The position numbers and the translations under genes are program-made. A stretch of 64,000 bases of DNA, taken from the NCBI RefSeq assembly GCF_000196015.1, contig NC_007973.1, positions 1,364,001-1,428,000 of the forward strand, read 5' to 3'. The notes beneath the pieces were generated by a model. The model was not told the DNA's origin. It was given only the letters and a program-made list of their open reading frames with translations, and made no database searches. The stretch comes from Cupriavidus metallidurans CH34 (GTDB taxonomy: Bacteria > Pseudomonadota > Gammaproteobacteria > Burkholderiales > Burkholderiaceae). Shown here one piece after another: positions 8,759-17,451 of this stretch. Every line of letters begins with the position of its first letter. Within the stretch, counting starts at the first letter, position 1.

Positions 8759-9001
8759 CTATGGTTTCCCTTGAAAAACCAAGATGACATCCCATTGCGC
8801 CCTATAGGACTACAATCTATAGTGTTCATTTGGCGTTGTTATCAGTGTTTGTGTCTTTACGGAAATCTGCATCGGCGGATTCCGGCAAAGCCACGCAAGC
8901 GCATCGGTGCTTGCGCACCAAGGCGCAAATCCGGTTTCGCGGCTCTGCGCTTTGGCGTGCAACCGCATTCGTGCATCATTGGATTTGTGGGATTGCCGAC
9001 C

Positions 9002-9352
9002 ATGCCCCTGCCACTCGCCACCGCCCCGGAGCGCGCGCAACTGCTCGCCAACGGCGAGGCCCGTGCCGCTGGCCGAGCCATCGACCCGGTGCCCGTGGTG
9101 CGGCTGTTCACGCCGGACGCGCACGTGACCTGGCTGCTGGCTGCGCTCGACCCAGCCGATGGCGACACCGCCTGGGGCCTCATCGACTTGGGGATCGGGA
9201 TGCCGGCCCAGGGCACCGTCAAGCTGTCCGATCTGGCCGGCATCGTCGGGCCGCACCAGCAGCCCGTGATGCGCGACCTCTACTTCCGTCCCACACGCAC
9301 GTTGTCGGAATACACCCGGCTGGCCGAGCGCGACGGAGCGATCCCGGACTGA
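9002..9352 (+). CDS. DUF2958 domain-containing protein
   Basis: A 116-residue DUF2958 family protein. Signatures are PVVRLFTPDAHVTWLL, the central WGLIDLGIGMPAQGTV and the C-terminal RDLYFRP. Function unknown; these proteins are standard in mobile element backbones. The ATG at 9002 is taken because family similarity starts with MPLPL. The frame is open upstream to 8771, but that part is not conserved-looking. In the usual order a DUF2285 gene follows. Here an IS481-family copy and 267 bp of non-coding sequence intervene. Confidence 0.85.
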   Translation: MPLPLATAPERAQLLANGEARAAGRAIDPVPVVRLFTPDAHVTWLLAALDPADGDTAWGLIDLGIGMPAQGTVKLSDLAGIVGPHQQPVMRDLYFRPTRTLSEYTRLAERDGAIPD

Positions 9353-9578
9353 ATACGTCCTACTGTGACTTTTTCAGTCTGGTGTCATACCGGGTAAGTC
9401 TCAATCCACATTCTTGCGGCGTAGCCCCACCAGTCTGACCCAAATAGACAGGATGCCTGGCGCGGGCTGCGGCAGGCTGACTTGTGCAGTGCCCCCTTTC
9501 GGGCGCTGCCGCCGCAGCATTGAGACGAATACCGCAACGCATCGGAGCCAATCAGTCTTGACAGCCCCATCCACCTTT

Positions 9579-10580
9579 CTAACCCATGACGTTCCGACGA
9601 GGGCGATGTAGCGCGTAGTTGTCGTGTCCCGGCTGATTGGTAACACGTCTGTTGAACAGTTCGGGGTGTGATCGCTGCCATTGTTTCATGGCCTGGATGG
9701 GGCTGACATGCCCCAAGGCTTTCTGTGGCAGTTGGTGATTGTACAGCCAGACATACCGCAGGATGGTGGCCTCAAGTTCTTCGCCGGAATGGAAGTGATG
9801 GGTGCGCAGGATGTCGGCGATGCGCCCGTTGAAGCGTTCAACCATGCCGTTGGTCTGCGGGTGTTTTGGGCGGGTCAGGCGATGCTCAATGCCTAGCTCC
9901 TCGCAGAGCTGATCGAACTGATGCCTGCCGGTCGGCGTACGCTCTCCCCGTGTGATGAAGCGATCCGTGAATTCCTTGCCGTTGTCGGTCAGGATCGTTC
10001 GGATACGGAAGGCAGCGGCCTTGTGCAATTCCTTCAGGAAGCGCCGGGCGTTGGTAGCGCTCTTGCTGGCATAGACACGCACGAACACCCAGCGGGTGGC
10101 GCGATCAATGGCCACAAACAGGTAACGCCGCGTGGTTTCGTCCGCCATCTGCGGCAGGTACTTCACATCGATGTGGACGAAGCCGGGCTCGTAGGCCTTG
10201 AACGGCTTGGTCCTGGGGCGATCCACGCTCAATGCCTCGCGCGCCGACACTCCATGGCGTTTGAGCATGCGGTGCAAGGCAGCGCGTGAGACGGTCGGAT
10301 GGATGAACTCGCGTACGACTGCCAGCAGGTCATCCAGCGAAAGGCCCAGGCTTTTACGCAAGACGAGCACGATGGACTCCTGGGCCGGCGTCAGCGTGGT
10401 TTGCAGTCGATGAGGGGTATGGGAGGCGTCATGAACCGATGCACGCTTCTTCCAGCGAGCGATGGTGGAGACACTCACGCCAAAGCGCTGGGCCAGAACC
10501 CTCATGGGCTCCTTGCTGACCTGGATCTCGGCGCGGATCCTGGGTGTCGTGGTGGCGTTCTTGTGCAGCCTCAGATGCAT
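9579..10580 (-). CDS. IS481 family transposase, copy A
   Basis: A DDE transposase with an N-terminal helix-turn-helix (about residues 15-50, MRVLAQRFGVSVSTIARWKK) and an rve integrase core from about 110. Acidic residues are visible in HIDVKYLP, LTDNGKEF and NGMVERFNG. The ATG at 10580 follows a CTGGAGC ribosome-binding site. The element has no stop codon of its own: the frame runs through the terminal repeat, and here it ends 41 bp out in the flanking DNA with 13 extra residues. Confidence 0.92.
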   Translation of the reverse strand: MHLRLHKNATTTPRIRAEIQVSKEPMRVLAQRFGVSVSTIARWKKRASVHDASHTPHRLQTTLTPAQESIVLVLRKSLGLSLDDLLAVVREFIHPTVSRAALHRMLKRHGVSAREALSVDRPRTKPFKAYEPGFVHIDVKYLPQMADETTRRYLFVAIDRATRWVFVRVYASKSATNARRFLKELHKAAAFRIRTILTDNGKEFTDRFITRGERTPTGRHQFDQLCEELGIEHRLTRPKHPQTNGMVERFNGRIADILRTHHFHSGEELEATILRYVWLYNHQLPQKALGHVSPIQAMKQWQRSHPELFNRRVTNQPGHDNYALHRPRRNVMG

Positions 10581-10660
10581 CGTTTCAGCTCCAGCATGAC
10601 CTCTCGGGCCAAGAGTAAACCACGGCGTGAACCAATTAACCAATCATCAGGGACACGACA
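9620..10660 (-). mobile_element. IS481-family insertion sequence, copy A
   Basis: A 1041-bp element with imperfect inverted ends TGTCGTGTCCCGGCTGATTG and TGTCGTGTCCCTGATGATTG. It is flanked by a 6-bp duplication, CGTAGT, at 9614-9619 and 10661-10666, so this copy transposed here directly. The same 1041-bp sequence recurs at 35922-36962 and 52704-53744 on the other strand, and the translations are identical. Confidence 0.95.
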
Positions 10661-10706
10661 CGTAGTTCTTCCGTGGCGGCGAGTCCTGTTCGCAGGAGGA
10701 GGCGTC

Positions 10707-11468
10707 ATGGTCAATCTTCATCACTTCGCGCATTGGTATCCAACTGCGGCATACCTCTATGTTTTGTGGCTGGATGCGCTCTCGCTCGCTTGGGAATATC
10801 TGCGCAGGCATCCCGACTACCGGCTCGACTGGCTGCGCCGTCATCGCCGGCCTGAAGCAGCGCATCGCTGGGGCTTGCGCCTGCTGGAAGACCCGGCCTT
10901 GGATGCGCGTGACGCGCATCCCGCTTGGCTGCCTGGTCATGCGGCCGTGGTGCAGCTCTACCCCGACGCCGATCCGCCGGAGGACGCCACCGCCTTCGCG
11001 TTCTGGCGTATCCCTGGCCACAAGCACCTGCTCCACGACGGCAAAGGGCTGGCGCTGATCGCACGCAGCCCAGGCCATTGCCTGCGCTTCGCGCTCGCGC
11101 CCGGCCTGGAAGACGGCATGGCTGTCGCCTATGCCCACCGCGGCAGCGCTGTCGCGGCTGCGCGCAACCAGCCGTCCAGCGTGGGCCTCGCTGTCGTCAA
11201 ACCCCGGCCCACATCCGCCGCGCTGCTGGAGCTGCACACCTTGCAGGCGCTCGACGCGATTCTTGCGGGCGCGTCCTTGCGCGATGTGGGCGAAGGGTTG
11301 TTCGGTGCCGACGCCGTGGCCGATTGGTACAGCGACGGCGGCCTGCGCTCCAAGGTGCGCCGCCTGGTACGGCGCGGCGACGCGCTGATGCGCGGCGGCT
11401 ATCGCCGCCTAGCACAGCTTCCGCCGCTTGAGAAGGGTCGTTTTGAGGACGACGCAAAACGGCCCTGA
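10707..11468 (+). CDS. DUF2285 domain-containing protein
   Basis: A 253-residue protein with the C-terminal DUF2285 domain (about 165-245: LDAILAGASLRDVGEGLFG, then WYSDGGLRSKVRRLVRRGDALM), which resembles a helix-turn-helix. The N-terminal half carries the segments DALSLAWEYLRRHPDYRLDW and HRWGLRLLEDP typical of these ICE proteins. Role unknown, probably DNA binding. The ATG at 10707 has a strong AGGAGG site. IS481 copy A ends only 46 bp upstream, so the original promoter may have been separated from the gene. Confidence 0.85.
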   Translation: MVNLHHFAHWYPTAAYLYVLWLDALSLAWEYLRRHPDYRLDWLRRHRRPEAAHRWGLRLLEDPALDARDAHPAWLPGHAAVVQLYPDADPPEDATAFAFWRIPGHKHLLHDGKGLALIARSPGHCLRFALAPGLEDGMAVAYAHRGSAVAAARNQPSSVGLAVVKPRPTSAALLELHTLQALDAILAGASLRDVGEGLFGADAVADWYSDGGLRSKVRRLVRRGDALMRGGYRRLAQLPPLEKGRFEDDAKRP

Positions 11469-11551
11469 GCAGGACAGCTTGGTTTTCTGAGACTGCCTCC
11501 ATCCGGTCGCGCTGTGTGGCCGGGCGTTTTCAACCGATGGAGGTTCACATC

Positions 11552-11833
11552 ATGCGTCCCGCTCCCTTGCGGCCTGCCGCCACTGTCTCGACTGCTGCCG
11601 CGCAGCCGCAGCGTTATCTCACCAACGACGAAGCCGCCGAGTACCTGCGCCTGTCGCCGCGCACGCTGGAAAAGCAGCGTGTGATCGGCGGTGGCCCGCG
11701 CTTTCGCAAGTTCGGCCGGCGTGTCATGTACGCCGTGGCCGACCTCGATGCCTGGGCCGCCGACCGCAGCTTCGAGACGACTTCCGATCCCGAATATGCC
11801 GAGCACCACTCGGCCGACAGCCGTGCGCGCTGA
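11552..11833 (+). CDS. AlpA/MerR-like helix-turn-helix DNA-binding protein
   Basis: A 93-residue protein with a winged helix-turn-helix of the helix_turn_helix_17/excisionase type (YLTNDEAAEYLRLSPRTLEKQR, then GPRFRKFGRRVMYAVADLDAWA). In this location such proteins are thought to regulate, or act as excisionase-like factors for, the ICE. The ATG at 11552 follows a TGGAGG site. The repA gene starts 26 bp after its stop, so the two are probably co-transcribed. Confidence 0.85.
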   Translation: MRPAPLRPAATVSTAAAQPQRYLTNDEAAEYLRLSPRTLEKQRVIGGGPRFRKFGRRVMYAVADLDAWAADRSFETTSDPEYAEHHSADSRAR

Positions 11834-11859
11834 TCGGCGGCGCGCGGCAGGCCATCGCC

Positions 11860-12717
11860 ATGTCCAGCACCGCGCTGCCCATGCGGCAGCGGCCGTTGCA
11901 GGAGCGCGAACAGCTCGACCTGTTCCGCGCCTTGCCCGGCGACATGGCACCGCGCGACAGCCAGGATTTGATGGCCTATCCGTTCTTCTCGCTCGCCAAG
12001 TCCAAGCGGGTCAAGCCCATCGACTTCCGCGCGGGCAACGTGACTATCCGCGTGGAGGGCACGCAGGAGCACGGCATCGCCACGATTTGGGATGCGGACG
12101 TGCTGATATGGGCAGCTTCGCAGATCGTGGAGGCGAAGGACGCGGGCCTGCGCCCGTCGCGGCTGATGCGCGCCACGCCCTACGAGATCCTGCGCTTCAT
12201 TGGACGCGGCAAGTCGCTGCGCGACTACCAGCGCCTCAAGGCCGCGCTCGACCGGCTGCAATCGACCACGGTGGCCACGTCCATCCGAGAAACCACTGGA
12301 AGGCGCTTGCATCGCTTCTCGTGGATCAACGAATGGAAGGAACTGGCCGATGCCAGCGGCACGCCGCTGGGCATCGAGCTGATCCTGCCGGACTGGTTCT
12401 ATGCGGGCGTGCTCGACGCCGCCCTGGTGCTGACCATCGACCCGGCGTACTTCCGGCTCACTGGAGGAATCGAGCGGTGGCTGTACCGCCTGGTGCGCAA
12501 GCACGGCGGCAAGCAGGCATACGGCTGGCAGTTCGACTTTCGCTACCTGCACCAGAAATCCGGCAGCACCGCCAAGCCCTACGACTTCGCCTGCGACCTG
12601 CGCGCGCTGGTCGCGCGGCAATCGCTGCCCGGCTACGTCCTGGGCATCGAGCGGATGCCGGACAACGGCATGGAGCTGCTGACCTTCCGGCCCGTGCCGC
12701 AGACGGCATGGGGATAA
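11860..12717 (+). CDS. repA: RepA-like replication initiator
   Basis: A 285-residue replication initiator of the RPA family (PF10134), the RepA of Tn4371-type ICEs. Visible family features are the N-terminal LMAYPFFSLAKSKRVKPI, a central winged-helix region around RFIGRGKSLRDYQRLKAALDR, and the C-terminal WLYRLVRKHGGKQ. It probably binds the three iterons that start 25 bp after its stop codon. That would let the excised circle replicate or set its own expression level. parA follows after the iteron/AT-rich block, giving a plasmid-like rep-par module. Confidence 0.88.
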   Translation: MSSTALPMRQRPLQEREQLDLFRALPGDMAPRDSQDLMAYPFFSLAKSKRVKPIDFRAGNVTIRVEGTQEHGIATIWDADVLIWAASQIVEAKDAGLRPSRLMRATPYEILRFIGRGKSLRDYQRLKAALDRLQSTTVATSIRETTGRRLHRFSWINEWKELADASGTPLGIELILPDWFYAGVLDAALVLTIDPAYFRLTGGIERWLYRLVRKHGGKQAYGWQFDFRYLHQKSGSTAKPYDFACDLRALVARQSLPGYVLGIERMPDNGMELLTFRPVPQTAWG

Positions 12718-12741
12718 CTCCGGGAAAGCCTGTGGATGGTG

Positions 12742-12805
12742 TCGTGCTATCAGGCGTGCGGGGTATCGTGCTATCAGGCGTGGGACTATCGTGCTATCAG
12801 GCGTG
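12742..12805 (+). repeat. Three 17-bp iterons downstream of repA (putative oriV)
   Basis: TCGTGCTATCAGGCGTG occurs exactly three times, at 12742-12758, 12766-12782 and 12789-12805. The periods are 24 and 23 bp, close to two helical turns. The direct orientation, regular spacing and position just after the initiator gene are typical of initiator-binding iterons. They could also work as an autoregulatory operator. Confidence 0.8.
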
Positions 12806-12849
12806 CCGATCGGCCGAAAACCCGCGCCAGCACTGGGTTTGTTCGCCCT

Positions 12850-12886
12850 CTAACTTCCCTAACTTAATTTCTCTAACTTTTAGTAG
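12850..12886. other. AT-rich segment beside iterons (putative unwinding element)
   Basis: A short AT-rich patch in otherwise GC-rich DNA, with three copies of CTAACTT at 12850, 12859 and 12873, lies 45 bp past the last iteron. Together with the iterons this has the layout of a plasmid origin. Confidence 0.55.
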
Positions 12887-12970
12887 AGAAACGCCGTTGC
12901 GGTGGACAACCACCACGCGGCCACAAGCGCAGCAGCCAAAGCCCGGCTTTCCAACACGGAGGGCCGCGCC

Positions 12971-13609
12971 ATGATCGTCGCTCTGCTCAACCAGAAAGGC
13001 GGCGTGGGCAAGACCACGCTCGCCACGCACATCGCCGGCGAGCTGGCGATGCGCGGCCAGCACGTCGTCCTGCTGGACGCCGACCCGCAGGGTTCATCGC
13101 TGGACTGGACACAGCGCAGAAGCCAACAAGGCTTGCCGCGGCTGTTCAGCGCCGTGGGCCTCGCACGCGAAACGCTGCACCAAGAGGCGCCAGAACTCGC
13201 CAAGCGGGCCGATCACGTCGTCATCGACGGCCCGCCGCGCATCGCGGCGCTGGCGCGCTCCGCGCTTCTGGCGGCCGAGCGCGTGCTGATCCCGGTGCAG
13301 CCCAGTCCCTACGACCTGTGGGCCAGCGCCGAGATGGTGGCGCTGATCCGCGAAGCGCAGGTGTTTCGGCCCGCGCTGCGCGCGGCCTTCGTCATCAACC
13401 GGCGCGTCAGTACCACCGTGATCGGGCGCGAAGCGCGCCAGGCGCTGGCCGACCAGCCGCTTCCTGCGCTGCGCGCGGAAGTGCATCAGCGCATCGTGTT
13501 CGCCGACAGCGTGGCCGCTGGCCGGCTTGCACGCGAGACGGCGCCGGACAGCGCCGCCGCGCGCGAAATCACTGCGCTGGTGGACGAACTGCTGCGGTGG
13601 CCGACATGA
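12971..13609 (+). CDS. parA: ParA family partition ATPase
   Basis: A 212-residue Walker-type ATPase of the small (type Ib-like) ParA group. The deviant Walker A motif QKGGVGKTT lies at residues 8-16, Walker A-prime DADPQGSS at about 37-44, and the Walker B region is VVIDGPPR. It moves or positions the element DNA together with a centromere-binding partner. The next gene, overlapping by 4 bp (ATGA), encodes a small protein that is the likely partner. The start at 12971 is chosen because ParA similarity starts at MIVALLNQKGG. Confidence 0.93.
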   Translation: MIVALLNQKGGVGKTTLATHIAGELAMRGQHVVLLDADPQGSSLDWTQRRSQQGLPRLFSAVGLARETLHQEAPELAKRADHVVIDGPPRIAALARSALLAAERVLIPVQPSPYDLWASAEMVALIREAQVFRPALRAAFVINRRVSTTVIGREARQALADQPLPALRAEVHQRIVFADSVAAGRLARETAPDSAAAREITALVDELLRWPT

Positions 13610-13878
13610 CAGCGAAGCCGCCACCTCGCGCAAAGCGCGTCGGCATCGGCGCGCGTCCACCGGCTAATCCGCACGCCGAGGCGTGGATTCGCCAGGGCGA
13701 TGCCGATGCGCTTAACAAGGGCGACCTCTACACCGCCCGTCTGACCCTCGACATCACGCCCGCGATGCGGGCGCGCATCAAGGTATCGGCCTTCACGCAG
13801 GGCGTGACCGTGGCCGACCTGCTGCGCGGCCTGCTGGAACGGGAGTTTCCAGAGCACCGCAGGGAGAACACCCCATGA
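13606..13878 (+). CDS. Small partition-associated protein (likely ParA partner)
   Basis: A 90-residue basic protein overlapping parA by ATGA. The C-terminal half (LYTARLTLDITPAMRARIKV, then TVADLLRGLLEREF) looks like a ribbon-helix-helix fold: one strand followed by two helices. Small ribbon-helix-helix proteins are the usual centromere-binding partners of short ParA ATPases, so this is the probable ParB-like adaptor. The N-terminal half is Pro/Arg-rich and probably disordered. Confidence 0.7.
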   Translation: MTAKPPPRAKRVGIGARPPANPHAEAWIRQGDADALNKGDLYTARLTLDITPAMRARIKVSAFTQGVTVADLLRGLLEREFPEHRRENTP

Positions 13879-14408
13879 CCGCATCCGCTTCGCCTGCCTC
13901 TGGCGCGGCCACGGCTGCGCTCGCAGCACCTTCCGGCCAGCTTGCCAGCGCGCCGCTGACGCGCGTGGCGCTGGCCTACATCGAACCGCGCTTCAAGCTC
14001 TACCTGCGCTTCGGCGAACCTGCGCGCACGCACCAGCTCGACCGCTGGCGGCGCTGCGCCGTGTTCCTGCCGGGCGCCATGTTGTGCCGCATCCGGTGGC
14101 AGGCCAACGACTACGGCACTGTTCGCTGGCAGCTCATGGTGATGCAGGCTTGCACGCCACTAGATGCGGCACAGCGCATCCCCGGCGTGCAGCCGGGCGC
14201 GCGCCTGCTGCTGCACGCCGAGGGCGAGAACCAAGTGCGCGCCGTGCTGGAGCGCATCGACGCCATCGAAGCGCTGGGTATCGCACCCGCCGCTGTCTCG
14301 CCCGCGTACTGGCGCACGCTCGCCAACCGTCTCGCTGCGCGCTTACCGCTGCCCGAATACACCGCCGAGCGGCACGCCGCCTGGCTCATCGGGAGGGAAC
14401 TACCATGA
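13875..14408 (+). CDS. DUF2840 domain-containing protein
   Basis: A 177-residue DUF2840 protein, found between parA and traF in Tn4371-like ICEs; function unknown. Recognisable parts are YIEPRFKLYLRFG, the WRRCAVFLPGAMLCRIRWQANDYG-type segment and the C-terminal YWRTLANRLAARLPLPEYT. There is no signal peptide or membrane segment. It overlaps both neighbours by 4 bp (ATGA), which shows tight coupling in the par-traF-relaxase operon. Confidence 0.85.
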   Translation: MTASASPASGAATAALAAPSGQLASAPLTRVALAYIEPRFKLYLRFGEPARTHQLDRWRRCAVFLPGAMLCRIRWQANDYGTVRWQLMVMQACTPLDAAQRIPGVQPGARLLLHAEGENQVRAVLERIDAIEALGIAPAAVSPAYWRTLANRLAARLPLPEYTAERHAAWLIGRELP

Positions 14409-14992
14409 CCGCCGTTTCGACTGCCAGCACCGCGCCGCGTCCTCGCTCGCGCTTGCGCGCTCGCCTCGTGCTGGCGGGCCTGTCCGCCTGCGGCCTCGCT
14501 GCGCTGGCCTGGGCGTCCTTCGTGCATCCGCTGCCGCGCCTGATCTACAACCCATCCGACAGCGTGGCGGTCGGCTGGTATCGCGTCGATCCGCTGCACC
14601 ACGGCACCGCCTCGCTGCCACGTCCTTTGTCCGTGGGCAGCATCGTCCTGACCACGCTGCCGCCAGACGCCGCCGTGCTGGCCGCGCAGCGCGGCTACCT
14701 GCCGACGCGCGTGCCGCTGCTCAAGCGCGTGGGCGCCGTCGCGCCGCAGGAGGTGTGCATCACTGGCCGCGTTGTCCGCATTGACGGCGTGCTTTCGGCC
14801 GCCGTGCTGCCTGCTGACCGCTGGGGCCGGCCGCTGCCATCCTGGCAGCAATGCCGTCGCCTCGAACCCGGCGAACTGTTCCTCTTGAGTGTGACCAACC
14901 AGGCGTCGTTCGACAGCCGGTATTTCGGGCCGGTCAGCACATCCGCCGTGATCGGCGTCGCGCATCCGGTCTGGCTGGAGTCACGCCCATGA
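14405..14992 (+). CDS. traF: TraF-like S26 family signal peptidase
   Basis: A 195-residue conjugative serine peptidase of the S26C (TraF) type. An N-terminal membrane helix spans roughly residues 18-42. The catalytic serine lies in YNPSDSVAVGWY and the catalytic lysine in PLLKRVGA, in the usual order. The C-terminal box DSRYFGPVS matches the conserved D/SRYFGPV. TraF of plasmid RP4 processes and cyclises the pilin, and this enzyme presumably does the same for the ICE pilus. The pilin and trb genes are not in this window. Confidence 0.92.
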   Translation: MTAVSTASTAPRPRSRLRARLVLAGLSACGLAALAWASFVHPLPRLIYNPSDSVAVGWYRVDPLHHGTASLPRPLSVGSIVLTTLPPDAAVLAAQRGYLPTRVPLLKRVGAVAPQEVCITGRVVRIDGVLSAAVLPADRWGRPLPSWQQCRRLEPGELFLLSVTNQASFDSRYFGPVSTSAVIGVAHPVWLESRP

Positions 14993-15426
14993 TGGCGGCT
15001 GATTCGCTGCACGTTGCCGTGCATCTCATCGTGCCATCGGGCGTGCCGCTCCAGTGGCTCTCCGCGTGTCGTCGCGCGTGCAGTGCCAGCGCATCCGCGC
15101 TGCACTTCGCGCAGCCTTCCCATGTGCAGGCGTCTTGCCTCGAACGCGCCCGGCCTGTGGCCGTCGCCGCGTTCGCCGGCGCGCTGGCTGCTCACGCAGC
15201 AGCGCCGCCGGGCCGCCGCTGCCCGGAGCGCCAGCGAGGGGCAAAGGCGGAAGGCAAGACAAAAGGACGCGGCACCGGGCCGCGTCGAAAGCCAGTCTGC
15301 ACGTGGGGGTGGCGCAGCACGCAGCGGCTTCGCCGCCGTGCCGCTTGTGGCGCGAGGCCCGCGCCAATGCAGGCATGTCCGCGTGCTTTGCACGACCGGA
15401 CACGCCAGAGGTTGCAGAGGGCATAA
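14989..15426 (+). CDS. Hypothetical protein between traF and relaxase gene
   Basis: A 145-residue frame coupled to traF by ATGA. Only the first 75 residues look ordered; the rest is Arg/Gly/Pro-rich, which can arise by chance in GC-rich DNA. A small hypothetical gene at this place is usual in Tn4371-like ICEs. No function can be suggested. It ends 2 bp before the relaxase start. Confidence 0.5.
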   Translation: MMAADSLHVAVHLIVPSGVPLQWLSACRRACSASASALHFAQPSHVQASCLERARPVAVAAFAGALAAHAAAPPGRRCPERQRGAKAEGKTKGRGTGPRRKPVCTWGWRSTQRLRRRAACGARPAPMQACPRALHDRTRQRLQRA

Positions 15427-15428
15427 CC

Positions 15429-17414
15429 ATGACCGACCGCCGCGATGATGATTTCCGCATCCGCCCCAGCGCCCCGAAGAACCGAGGCCAGGGCTTCGTC
15501 TCCAAGGTGCTCAAGCAGGCGGGCAAGGCCAGCGGCGGCAAGTCCTCGGTGCGCCGTCCTGGGACGACTGGCGGCACCGGGAGGGGCACCGTCCAGCGGC
15601 CCGGCTCGCGCCTGGGTCGCGGCCACACGGCGGCGCGCTTCGCGGGGGCGAAGCTCACGCCCATGTCGCGGCGCGTGACCATCAAGACGCTGCTGGTCAA
15701 CCAGCGCCAGGCCAGTCCGCAGTCGCTCGCCAAGCACCTGCGCTACATCGAGCGCGATGGCGTGGGCCGCGATGGCGAGCCGGGCCAAGCCTACGGGCCG
15801 CAGACCGATGCTGCCGACCTCGACGGCTTCAAGGAACGCTGCGCGGATGACCGGCACCACTTCCGCTTCATCCTCTCGCCCGAGGATGGCGCGGAACTCG
15901 AAGACCTGCGCACCTACACGCGGCATCTCATGGGCCGCATGGAGGCCGACTTGGGCACGGGCCTCGATTGGGTGGCCGTGAACCACTGGAACACCGACAA
16001 CCCGCACACGCACATCGTCGTGCGCGGGCGCGACGACACCGGCAAAGACCTCATCATCGCGGGCGACTACATCACCGATGGTTTCCGCCATCGCGCCGCC
16101 GAACTGGCAACCGAATGGCTGGGGCCGCGCACCGAGCTGGAGATCAAGCAGACCTTGCAGCGCGAGGTGGAACAGGAGCGGTGGACGAGCCTCGACCGCA
16201 CCCTCCAACGCGAGGCCGGCGAGGACGGCCGGGTGCAGACCGAACGCTTCAACGAACCGATGCTGCAACGCCAGCGCCTGCCGCTGATCGGCCGCCTGCA
16301 ACGCTTGCAGCGCCTGGGCCTGGCCGACGAGCTGCGGCCGGGCACCTGGGTCGTCCATGCCGACGCGGAGAAGACCCTGCGCGCCCTGGGCGAGCGTGGC
16401 GACATCATCCGCACCATGCAGCGAGCCATGCGCGGCCAGCCGCGCGAGCTGGCGGTGTTCGAGCCGGGCGACGACGACCGCACCATTCTCGGCCGCGTGG
16501 CCGCGAAGGGGCTGGCCGACGAGCTGCGCGACCGGGGCTACCTGGTCATCGACGGCGTGGACGGCAAGGCCCACTACGTCGCGCTCAACGCCCGCGACGA
16601 GCTGGCGAACTATCCGACCGGCGCCGTGGTGGAGGTCAAGGGTTCGGCCGACGTGCGCGCGGCCGACAAGAACATCGCTGCACTGGCGAGCGATGGCCTG
16701 TATCGCACCGATCATCACCTGGCGATTGAGCAAGGCCGGGCCACGCATGGGCGCGATCCGCAGGAAATCGTCGCGGCTCACGTTCGCCGCCTTGAAGCCC
16801 TGCGCCGGGCCGGCATCGTGGAGCGCGTGGCCGAAGGTTTGTGGAAGGTGCCGGGCGACCTGCCCGAGCAGGGCCGCCGCTACGACGCGCAGCGCCTGGG
16901 CGGCGTGGCGGTGGAACTGAAATCGCACCTGCCTATCGAGCGGCAGGCCCGCGTGATGGGGGCCACCTGGCTCGACCACCAACTGATCGGCGGCGGCTCG
17001 GGCCTTGGCAACCTGGGCTTTGGCAGCGAGGCCAAACAAGCGATGCAGCAGCGCGCCGACTTCCTGGCCGAACAGGGGCTGGCCGAGCGCCGTGGGCAGC
17101 GCGTAATCCTGGCCCGGAACCTGTTGGGCACGCTGCGCAATCGGGAATTGGCGCAGGCCGCCAAGGACATTGCGGCCGAAACCGGCTTGGAGCACCGGCC
17201 CGTGTCCGACGGCCAACGCGTGGCTGGCATCTACAGGCGTTCCGTCATGCTCGCTAGCGGGCGCTACGCGATGCTCGATGACGGCATGGGGTTCAGCCTG
17301 GTGCCGTGGAAGCCGGTGATCGAGCAGCGGTTGGGACAGCAACTCGCTGCGACCATTCACAAAGGATCGGCTTCCTGGGAACTCGGAATTCGTCGAGGTA
17401 TATCGATTGGATAG
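15429..17414 (+). CDS. Relaxase (VirD2/DUF3363 type) of the ICE
   Basis: A 661-residue relaxase that should nick oriT, stay covalently bound and pilot the strand into the recipient. After a basic, disordered N-terminus (about 1-75) comes the relaxase domain. Its metal-binding histidine triad is visible as VNHWNTDNPHTHIVVRG near residues 181-197, and RYIERDG near 105 is also typical. The C-terminal half (about 300-650) matches DUF3363. The length agrees with Tn4371 relaxases (RlxS), so the gene looks intact up to its normal C-terminus. No clear oriT repeat was recognised nearby. This is the last backbone gene in the window; cargo begins right after it. Confidence 0.92.
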   Translation: MTDRRDDDFRIRPSAPKNRGQGFVSKVLKQAGKASGGKSSVRRPGTTGGTGRGTVQRPGSRLGRGHTAARFAGAKLTPMSRRVTIKTLLVNQRQASPQSLAKHLRYIERDGVGRDGEPGQAYGPQTDAADLDGFKERCADDRHHFRFILSPEDGAELEDLRTYTRHLMGRMEADLGTGLDWVAVNHWNTDNPHTHIVVRGRDDTGKDLIIAGDYITDGFRHRAAELATEWLGPRTELEIKQTLQREVEQERWTSLDRTLQREAGEDGRVQTERFNEPMLQRQRLPLIGRLQRLQRLGLADELRPGTWVVHADAEKTLRALGERGDIIRTMQRAMRGQPRELAVFEPGDDDRTILGRVAAKGLADELRDRGYLVIDGVDGKAHYVALNARDELANYPTGAVVEVKGSADVRAADKNIAALASDGLYRTDHHLAIEQGRATHGRDPQEIVAAHVRRLEALRRAGIVERVAEGLWKVPGDLPEQGRRYDAQRLGGVAVELKSHLPIERQARVMGATWLDHQLIGGGSGLGNLGFGSEAKQAMQQRADFLAEQGLAERRGQRVILARNLLGTLRNRELAQAAKDIAAETGLEHRPVSDGQRVAGIYRRSVMLASGRYAMLDDGMGFSLVPWKPVIEQRLGQQLAATIHKGSASWELGIRRGISIG

Positions 17415-17451
17415 AAGTTAGTCTTCCGTCAACAGGTGTAGCCATCCCTTG

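Noticed and set aside
12742..12805. Three direct repeats as a mini CRISPR array
   Set aside because: Units of 17 bp with 6-7 bp gaps just after repA fit iterons; there is no cas gene.
15192..17360. A 722-codon open frame antisense to the relaxase gene
   Set aside because: It mirrors codon positions of the GC-rich relaxase gene and shows no domain; the relaxase frame has clear motifs.
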